64,000 nt of DNA from Actinomadura sp. J1-007 (GTDB lineage: Bacteria > Actinomycetota > Actinomycetes > Streptosporangiales > Streptosporangiaceae), in contig NZ_WING01000002.1 of NCBI RefSeq assembly GCF_009793335.1, positions 496,001 to 560,000 on the forward strand. Reading direction: 5' to 3'. Of this stretch, positions 58,433 to 64,000 are shown piece by piece (position 1 is the first letter of the stretch; every line of letters begins with the position of its first letter). The notes under the pieces were generated by a model, which worked only from the letters and a program-made list of their open reading frames with translations, had not been told where the DNA came from and ran no database searches. Both the position numbers and the translations under genes were made by a program.

Positions 58433-59652
58433 TTGCCGAGGTACCTGCCCAGCTCCGCGCGCGCCACGCTGCGGACGTGGACCTCGTCCGGGCCGTCGGC
58501 GAGGCGCAGCGTGCGCAGCCCGGCCCACATCGCGGCGAGCGGGGTGTCGTCGGAGACGCCCGCGCCGCCGTGCACCTGGATGGCGCGGTCGACGACCTCC
58601 AGCGCGACGCGCGGCGCGATCACCTTGATCGCGGCGACCTCGGACCGGGCCGCCTGCACGCCCTGCTTGTCGATCAGCCAGGCGGTCTTGAGGGTCAGCA
58701 GCCGGGCCTGCTCGATCGCCATCCGCGACTCGGCGATCTGCTGCCGGACGACTCCCTGCTTGGCGAGCGGCCCGCCGAACGCGACGCGCGACACGGCCCG
58801 TTCGCACATCAGCTCCAGCGCCCGCTCGGCCATGCCGATGGCGCGCATGCAGTGGTGGATGCGGCCGGGCCCGAGCCGGGCCTGGGCGATGGCGAACCCG
58901 CCGCCCTCCTCGCCCACGAGGTTCCCGACCGGCACCCGCACGTCGGTGAACGTGATCTCGCAGTGCCCGTGCTGGTCCTGGTAGCCGAAGACGGGCAGCG
59001 GCCGGACGACCTCGACGCCGGGCGCGTCCAGCGGGACCAGCACCATCGACTGCTGCCGGTACGGGTGCCCGTCCGGGTCGGTCTTGCCCATCACGATCAT
59101 GATCTCGCAGCGCGGGTCGGCGGTGCCGGTGATCCACCACTTGCGCCCGTTGACCACGTAGTGGTCGCCGTTCCGGACGATCGAGGTGGCGATGTTGGTC
59201 GCGTCGGACGAGGCCACCTCCGGCTCGGTCATCGCGAACGCCGACCGGATCTCGCCGTTCAGCAGCGGCTTCAGCCAGCGGTCCTTCTGCTCCGGCGTCC
59301 CGAACAGGTGCAGCACCTCCATGTTGCCGGTGTCGGGCGCGGCGCAGTTGGTGGCCTCCGGCGCCAGCTCGGGGGAGCGGCCGGTGATCTCGGCGAGGGA
59401 CGCGTAGTCGGTGACCGACAGGCCGTGCGCCGGGTCCTCGCTGCCGGGCAGGAACAGGTTCCACAGGCCGCGCCGGCGCGCCTCGGCCTTCAGCTCCTCC
59501 ACGACGGGCGGGACGTGGTGCTCGCGGCCCGCCGCGCGCAGCTCCGCGCGCTGCGCCGCGTAGACGGGCTCGGCGGGGTAGACGTGGGCGTCCATGAAGT
59601 CCTGGAGGCGGCCGAGGTGGTCCCGGGCCCGCTCGCTCAAACCGAAGTCCAT
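58429..59652 (-). CDS. Acyl-CoA dehydrogenase (ACAD10/11-like)
   Basis: This is a 407-residue flavoprotein. Features: LWNLFLPGSEDPAHGLS, AFAMTEPEVASSDATNIAT, VVNGRKWWITGTADPRCE and the C-terminal IQVHGGAGVSDDTPLA. This profile, with DPAHGLS and the ASSDAT loop, is the ACAD11/CaiA-like branch acting on branched or 4-hydroxy acyl-CoA in some species. It is divergent from an SDR gene through the TetR palindrome; the cluster may degrade an acyl-CoA side chain. Confidence 0.9.
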   Translation of the reverse strand: MDFGLSERARDHLGRLQDFMDAHVYPAEPVYAAQRAELRAAGREHHVPPVVEELKAEARRRGLWNLFLPGSEDPAHGLSVTDYASLAEITGRSPELAPEATNCAAPDTGNMEVLHLFGTPEQKDRWLKPLLNGEIRSAFAMTEPEVASSDATNIATSIVRNGDHYVVNGRKWWITGTADPRCEIMIVMGKTDPDGHPYRQQSMVLVPLDAPGVEVVRPLPVFGYQDQHGHCEITFTDVRVPVGNLVGEEGGGFAIAQARLGPGRIHHCMRAIGMAERALELMCERAVSRVAFGGPLAKQGVVRQQIAESRMAIEQARLLTLKTAWLIDKQGVQAARSEVAAIKVIAPRVALEVVDRAIQVHGGAGVSDDTPLAAMWAGLRTLRLADGPDEVHVRSVARAELGRYLGK

Positions 59653-59661
59653 TCCGGTATG

Positions 59662-59681
59662 GTAACTGACGAGTCAGTTAC
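59662..59681. promoter_or_regulatory. Perfect 20-base TetR operator
   Basis: GTAACTGAC (59662-59670) and GTCAGTTAC (59673-59681) are perfect reverse complements around GA. The site is in the 56-base gap between the divergent acyl-CoA dehydrogenase and SDR genes, so it would control both sides. The adjacent TetR (57680) is the likely binder. Confidence 0.85.
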
Positions 59682-59708
59682 TTGCGGAGGGGAACCGGAG
59701 GGAGCCGG

Positions 59709-60455
59709 ATGACGGCCTTCGAGGCAAGCGGCAAGGTCGCCCTGATCACGGGCGGGTCGAACGGCATCGGCGCCGCCGTGGCCCGGGAGCTGGCCGGGCG
59801 CGGCGCCCGGCTCGTCCTCGCCGACGTGGACGAGGACGCGGGCCGCGCCCTCGCCCGCGAGCTGGACGGCGCGTTCGTGCGCTGCGACGTGCGCGACCCC
59901 GCCGACAGCGAGGCCGCGGTGGCGGCGGCACTCGACCGGTTCGGCGGGCTGGACGTGGCGTTCCTCAACGCGGGCGTGTCGAGCGGCTGCGGCGTGGACG
60001 GCGACTTCGACCCCGAGGTGTACCGGCGCGCGATGGCCATCAACGTGGACGGCGTCGTGTACGGCGCGCACGCGGCCCTGCCCGCCCTGCGCGCCCGGGG
60101 CGGCGGCGACATCGTCGCGACCGCGAGCATGGCCGCGCTGACCGCCACCCCGTTCGACCCGATCTACGGCGCCAACAAGGCCGCCGTCGTCGGGCTCGTC
60201 CGCGCCCTCGGCCCCGCGCACGCGGCGGAGGGCGTCCGGGTGAACGCGCTGTGCCCGTCGTTCGCCGACACCGACATCATCGTCCCCCTGAAGGGGCATC
60301 TCCAGGAGACGGGGTTCCCGATCCTGGACGTCGCCGACGTGGTCGAGGCGTTCATGGCGATCCTGGACGGGGAGGGGACGGGCGAGGCGTGGTTCGTCGT
60401 GCCCGGCCGGGAGTCCGCGCCGTTCGCGTTCCGCGGCGTGCCCGGTCCCCGCTGA
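59709..60455 (+). CDS. Short-chain dehydrogenase/reductase
   Basis: This is a 248-residue SDR starting at ATG 59709 after GAGGGAG. The NAD(P) motif is TGGSNGIG, the strand-2 acid in LADVDED favours NAD, the catalytic Ser is in ATASMAALT, and the YxxxK motif is YGANK. A NAG-type motif (LNAGVS) is present. It is likely a ketone or hydroxyacyl-CoA oxidoreductase in the same catabolic cluster as the acyl-CoA dehydrogenase, since both lie under one operator. Confidence 0.9.
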   Translation: MTAFEASGKVALITGGSNGIGAAVARELAGRGARLVLADVDEDAGRALARELDGAFVRCDVRDPADSEAAVAAALDRFGGLDVAFLNAGVSSGCGVDGDFDPEVYRRAMAINVDGVVYGAHAALPALRARGGGDIVATASMAALTATPFDPIYGANKAAVVGLVRALGPAHAAEGVRVNALCPSFADTDIIVPLKGHLQETGFPILDVADVVEAFMAILDGEGTGEAWFVVPGRESAPFAFRGVPGPR

Positions 60456-60481
60456 TCCGGAATCCGATGGAAGGAGCGCGG

Positions 60482-61438
60482 ATGCGCGCTGTGCAGATCA
60501 CCGAGTTCGGCGGCCCCGAGGTCCTGAACGTCACCGAGCTGCCCGAGCCCGAGGCCGGGCCGGGGCGGGTCCTCATCAACGTGTCGCGGGCCGGGATCAA
60601 CTACGCCGACACCCACCAGGCCGAGAACAGCTACCTGTCGAAGGCGTCGCTGCCGCTCGTCCCCGGCGGCGAGGCCGTCGGCACCACGCCGGACGGCCGC
60701 CGCGTCGTCGCGCTGCTCGGCACCGGCGGCTACGCCGAGAAGGCCGTCGCGCCCGAGGAGATGGCCTGGGACGTCCCGGACGCGGTGGACGACGTCACCG
60801 CGCTCGGCATGGTCGTCCAGGGGGCGTCGGCGTGGCTGCTGCTGCGCCGCAGCGTGCACCTGGCCGAGGGCGAGTCCGTCGTGGTGCACGCGGCGGCCGG
60901 AGGCGTCGGCACCCTCGCCGTGCAGCTCGCCAAGGCGTGGGGCGCGGGGCGGGTCATCGCGACCGCCTCGTCCGAGGACAAGCGCGCCCTCGCCCTCGAC
61001 CTCGGCGCCGACGTGGCCGTGGACGCCAACGAGCCCGACATGAAGGCCGCGCTCATCGACGCCAACGGCGGGAAGCGCGTGGACGTCGTGCTGGAGATGA
61101 CGGGCGGCGAGGTCACCGACCAGAGCCTGCGGGCGCTCGCGCCGTTCGGCCGCCTGGCGTTCTACGGGATGGCCTCGCGCAAGCCGCCGACGCCCGTGCA
61201 GCCCGCCGCGCTGATGGCGCACTCCACGACGATCGCGGGCATGTGGCTCGCGCACGTCTTCCAGCTTCCCGGCGACGTGATGCGCACGGCGCTCGGCGAG
61301 CTGTTCGCGCTGGCCGCCGACGGCCGACTGCGCGTCGTCGCGGGCGGCGAGTACGGCCTGACCGGGGTCCGCGAGGCCCACGAGGCGCTGCGCTCGCGCC
61401 GGACGACCGGCAAGCTGGTCCTCGACCCCGCGCGCTGA
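60482..61438 (+). CDS. Zinc-independent quinone oxidoreductase / MDR-family dehydrogenase
   Basis: This is a 318-residue medium-chain dehydrogenase starting at ATG 60482 after AAGGAG. INYADTHQAENSYLSKASLPLVPGGEAVG, GVVVHAAAGGVGTLAVQLAKAWGAG (Rossmann, NADPH binding) and KLVLDP at the end are the NADPH:quinone oxidoreductase/Zta-crystallin layout; the zinc-ligand Cys/His are missing. It follows the SDR gene by 26 bases and is likely cotranscribed. Substrate unknown. Confidence 0.9.
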   Translation: MRAVQITEFGGPEVLNVTELPEPEAGPGRVLINVSRAGINYADTHQAENSYLSKASLPLVPGGEAVGTTPDGRRVVALLGTGGYAEKAVAPEEMAWDVPDAVDDVTALGMVVQGASAWLLLRRSVHLAEGESVVVHAAAGGVGTLAVQLAKAWGAGRVIATASSEDKRALALDLGADVAVDANEPDMKAALIDANGGKRVDVVLEMTGGEVTDQSLRALAPFGRLAFYGMASRKPPTPVQPAALMAHSTTIAGMWLAHVFQLPGDVMRTALGELFALAADGRLRVVAGGEYGLTGVREAHEALRSRRTTGKLVLDPAR

Positions 61439-61492
61439 GCCCCGCCCCGGCCTGCCCTGCCCCGGCCCGCGGGCGGGCGGGCCGGGGCGCGT

Positions 61493-62179
61493 TCAGCCGA
61501 CGAGGCCGTTCTCGTAGGCGTAGACGACGGCCTGGGTGCGGTCGCGGAGCGCGAGCTTGGTCAGGACGTGGCCGACGTGGGTCTTGACCGTCTGCTCGGC
61601 GAGGACGAGCTCGGCGGCGATCTCGGCGTTGGACAGGCCGCGGGCGATGAGGCGCAGGACGTCCAGCTCGCGCGGGGTGAGGCCCGCGGTCGCGCCGGGG
61701 CTCGGGCGCTGGTGGCGGCGCCGGCGCGCGAAGTCGCCGATCAGCCGGCGGGTGATGGACGGCGCGAGCAGCGCGTCGCCGCCCGCGACGACGCGCACGC
61801 CGCTCACCAGGTCGGCGGCCGAGGCGTCCTTCAGCAGGAAGCCGGACGCGCCGGCGCCGAGCGCCTCGTACACGTACTCGTCGAGGTCGAACGTCGTCAG
61901 CACCAGCACCTTCGGGCGCTGCCCGGCGGGGTCGGGGCTCGCGGCGGGGTCGCCCGCGGGCTCGCCGACCAGCTCGGCGGTCGCGGCGAGGCCGTCCATC
62001 TCGGGCATCCGGATGTCCATCACGATCACGTCCGGGTCGAGGGCGCGGGCCAGGTCCACGGCCTCGCGCCCGTTGCCCGCCTGCCCGACCACCTCGATCT
62101 CGGGGTCGGAGGACAGCAGCGCCGCGAGCCCGTCGCGGATCATCACCTGGTCGTCAGCGATCAGCACCCGAATCGTCAC
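61493..62179 (-). CDS. NarL/LuxR-family response regulator
   Basis: This is a 228-residue regulator starting at GTG 62179. Receiver: RVLIADDQVMIRDGLAALL, phospho-acceptor Asp in VIVMDIRMPEMDG, switch Lys in GFLLKDASAAD. LuxR HTH: LTPRELDVLRLIARGLSNAEIAAELV and EQTVKTHVGHVLTKL. An Ala/Asp/Pro insert of about 20 residues lies between the receiver helices. It lies 34 bases after the kinase gene on the same strand and is its partner. Confidence 0.93.
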   Translation of the reverse strand: MTIRVLIADDQVMIRDGLAALLSSDPEIEVVGQAGNGREAVDLARALDPDVIVMDIRMPEMDGLAATAELVGEPAGDPAASPDPAGQRPKVLVLTTFDLDEYVYEALGAGASGFLLKDASAADLVSGVRVVAGGDALLAPSITRRLIGDFARRRRHQRPSPGATAGLTPRELDVLRLIARGLSNAEIAAELVLAEQTVKTHVGHVLTKLALRDRTQAVVYAYENGLVG

Positions 62180-62213
62180 GAGAGAACCTTACGGGCAGCG
62201 CCGCCGGGCGGCG

Positions 62214-63485
62214 TCACGGCGCGTCGTACGGCAGCTCGGCGACCACCGACCAGCCGCCCCGCTCGCGCGGGCCCGCGGTGAGGGCGCCGCCGAGCATCGT
62301 GACGCGCTCGCGCATCCCGACCAGGCCGTGCCCGCCGCCGTGCGACTCCTCGGGCGTGCTGCGGGCGCCGTCGTCCACGACCGACACGGTGAGGCCCGGC
62401 GCGGCGTAGCGGATCTCGATCCGGACGTCCGCGCCCGGCGCGTACCGGGCGGCGTTGCTGAGCGACTCCTGGACGATCCGGAACGCCGACAGGTCCACGC
62501 CGGCGTCCAGCGGGCGCGGCAGCCCGACGACGGTGACGGACACCTTCAGCCCGTACTTGCGGGCGGTGCCGACCAGGTCGTCGAGCCGGTCCAGGCCCGG
62601 CTGCGGCGCGCGCTCGGCGCCCTCGTCGTCGGAGCGGAGCAGGCCGACGACGCGGCGGGTCTCGGTCAGCGCCTCGCGCGCCGCGTCCCGGACGACCCCG
62701 AACGTCTGCTTCGCCGCGTCCGGCAGGTCGGGGATCTTGTACGGGGCGGCCTCGGCCTGCATCGCGATCACCGACATGTGGTGCGCGACCACGTCGTGCA
62801 GCTCGCGGGCGATCCGGGCGCGCTCCTCCAGCACCGCCTGCTTGGCGAGGTCCTGGCGGCGCAGCTCCTCCTGCTCGCGCAGGATCGCCTCCACGGTGCG
62901 CCGCCCGCCGACCGCGTCGCCGAACGCCAGCACCACGATCACGATGCCGGCGAGGATCGTGCCGAACCAGCCCGCCATCCCGAACAGCACGGCGGGCGCG
63001 ATCAGGCCCGCGATGCTGACCGCGCCGACGCCGATGGTGGTCTCGCGCTCGCACGCCATCGCGACGAAGAACAGGATGATCATGAACGCGAGCCACGCGG
63101 TGACCGGCCAGGGCCAGAAGTAGCGGCCCGACAGCAGCAGCGCCCCCACGAGGAACCCGGCCGCGCTCACCCGCCAGGCGCGCAGCGGCCAGCGCGGCGC
63201 GAACAGCAGCGGCAGCGCCTGGAGCACCCCGATGGGCCACGCGAGCGCCGTGCCGGGCGGCGGGCGGAACAGGTTCAGCGGGATCGCGATCGCGCCCGCG
63301 GTGAACCCGACCGTGAGCGCCAGCAGCACGATCATGATCGGGATCCGCAGCCACAGCGCCGCGGGCAGGTGGGTGCCCGACGGCTCGCCGGGGCCGGGCA
63401 CGAGCGCCGCGCGCACGCCGCGCAGCAGCCGCGGATGGCGGTGCCGGTCGGCGCGGTCGCGGTGGGATGGGTCTGCGTCGTTCAT
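62214..63485 (-). CDS. Sensor histidine kinase (NarX/DesK type)
   Basis: This is a 423-residue kinase. Residues 1-200 hold about six helices (WLRIPIMIVLLALTVGFTAGAIAI and others), suggesting an intramembrane sensor. A short coiled coil precedes HisKA_3 with the phospho-His in ARIARELHDVVAHHMSVIAMQAEAA. HATPase: LSNAARYAPGA, VDDGARSTPEE, and HGLVGMRERVTMLGGAL. It is transcribed with the response regulator. The signal is unknown; target genes are not indicated by neighbours. Confidence 0.93.
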   Translation of the reverse strand: MNDADPSHRDRADRHRHPRLLRGVRAALVPGPGEPSGTHLPAALWLRIPIMIVLLALTVGFTAGAIAIPLNLFRPPPGTALAWPIGVLQALPLLFAPRWPLRAWRVSAAGFLVGALLLSGRYFWPWPVTAWLAFMIILFFVAMACERETTIGVGAVSIAGLIAPAVLFGMAGWFGTILAGIVIVVLAFGDAVGGRRTVEAILREQEELRRQDLAKQAVLEERARIARELHDVVAHHMSVIAMQAEAAPYKIPDLPDAAKQTFGVVRDAAREALTETRRVVGLLRSDDEGAERAPQPGLDRLDDLVGTARKYGLKVSVTVVGLPRPLDAGVDLSAFRIVQESLSNAARYAPGADVRIEIRYAAPGLTVSVVDDGARSTPEESHGGGHGLVGMRERVTMLGGALTAGPRERGGWSVVAELPYDAP

Positions 63486-63791
63486 TTGGCTCCGAGCCTA
63501 AGGTGCCCGGGACCTGGGCCGCCTGCCCCGGCAGAGGGAGATCGCGACCGCTCCCTGGGTATCTTCTCTGTATTTCCGATTGACTTAATAGGGATTATGG
63601 TCCAGCCTGGACGGGTGACGTCCCGCAGCACCCTTCACGAGCGCCTCCACGTCGATCTGCGACGGCAGGCGAGCGCCCTGTGTCGTCCCCGGTCCCGCTG
63701 AGCCGGACGCCGGCGGCCCCGCGCCGCCCGCGCGCCCGGCGCCCGCCCGACGCCGACCGGAACGAACGACCACGAGGAGAGCACGCCCGCG
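63486..63791. other. Intergenic region with AT-rich island
   Basis: This 306-base gap separates the histidine kinase from the gene starting at 63792. The island TGTATTTCCGATTGACTTAA around 63570-63595 is unusually AT-rich for this genome. TTGACT (63579-63584) resembles a -35, but a -10 at normal spacing is not evident (GATTAT is only about 8 bases after it). No structure or ORF with support is seen in the rest. Confidence 0.5.
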
Positions 63792-64000
63792 ATGCCCGTC
63801 ACCACCGGCTCCACCCTGCCCGCGCCCGACCCGAACGGCCCGAACAGCCCGCACGGTCCGAACCGTCCTGACGACGCGAACCGCCCCGACGGCACGGAAG
63901 GCCCTGACGCCGCCGGCGCCCGTTCCGGCCCGCGGTCCGGCGCGAGCACCCGCACCCGCTCCCGCTCCCGCACTCGGTCGCGCGGACGTTCCGCCGGCGA
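63792..64000 (+). CDS. N-terminus of unidentified protein (runs off window)
   Basis: ATG 63792 opens a frame that stays free of stops to the window end (69 codons). The visible part is disordered: an Asp-Pro/Asn-Pro-rich stretch (PDPNGPNSPHGPNRPDDANR), then a Thr/Arg/Ser-rich run of TRTRSRSRTRSRGRS type. CGAGGAGAG precedes the start. Low-complexity heads like this occur on membrane transporters of actinomycetes, but no domain is visible, so function cannot be called. Confidence 0.5.
   Translation, partial: MPVTTGSTLPAPDPNGPNSPHGPNRPDDANRPDGTEGPDAAGARSGPRSGASTRTRSRSRTRSRGRSAG

Noticed and set aside
1..64000. tRNA, rRNA, IS elements or prophage
   Set aside because: I looked for cloverleaf-like CCA ends, transposase motifs and integrases and saw none; codon use is uniform over the window.

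Overview
This 64-kb window is very GC-rich, with G or C at almost every third codon position. It carries mycothiol-type TIGR03086 proteins, F420-type LLM oxidoreductases, many TetR regulators, SpoIIE/RsbW-type phosphatases and leaderless-looking promoters. This points to the chromosome of a filamentous or soil actinomycete; gene content resembles Thermomonosporaceae/Streptosporangiales or Streptomyces, but I cannot fix the genus. I see no rRNA, tRNA, CRISPR array, insertion sequence or phage gene.

Layout. 0-11.7 kb: a methyltransferase fragment, a secreted beta-lactamase-fold serine hydrolase, a TIGR03086 protein, a metallo-beta-lactamase-fold hydrolase, a coiled-coil protein, a TetR/LLM-oxidoreductase pair with two operators, an FtsX-type ABC exporter, and a thioesterase/TetR pair. 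11.8-19 kb: an M20 peptidase divergent from a five-gene oligopeptide ABC importer. 19-23.7 kb: a secreted phosphodiester glycosidase, a spermidine-synthase-like protein and a PAS-GAF-SpoIIE-HATPase phosphatase. 24-29.5 kb: a polar amino-acid-type ABC importer followed by a CocE/NonD hydrolase and an ArsR-type regulator. 29.5-33.6 kb: a membrane-anchored cell-wall-type protein, an acyl-CoA dehydrogenase/TetR pair and a DUF4253 protein. 33.8-39.1 kb: an FtsX ABC exporter divergent from a two-component system. 39.1-41.5 kb: TetR plus an ABC-F ATPase.

41.5-54.7 kb is the most interesting part, a catabolic locus. Nine tightly coupled genes (46158-54691) encode the 3-hydroxyanthranilate meta-cleavage pathway, as in 2-nitrobenzoate (nba) degradation, from the ring-cleaving dioxygenase and ACMS decarboxylase down to pyruvate and acetyl-CoA, plus kynureninase. 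Beside it are a LysR regulator, a cofactor-free 3-hydroxy-4-quinolone 2,4-dioxygenase homologue (HOD/QDO family), an arylformamidase-like alpha/beta hydrolase translationally coupled to it, and a divergent ring aminohydrolase. A LysR-like motif occurs in both divergent promoter regions. My inference is that the locus funnels kynurenines and possibly a hydroxylated 4-quinolone into 3-hydroxyanthranilate.

54.7-64 kb: a cold-shock protein with a terminator in its leader, a degenerate tandem repeat, a DUF5519-type protein, a ThrE-like exporter, a TetR/acyl-CoA dehydrogenase/SDR/quinone-oxidoreductase cluster around a perfect palindrome, a NarL-type two-component system, and the start of a gene running off the end.

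About seventeen positions look like lost single bases. At least fifteen are in G or C runs inside otherwise intact genes, including five in the ABC-F gene. I treat these as probable consensus errors and give gene ends across the frameshift, stating the approximate site each time.
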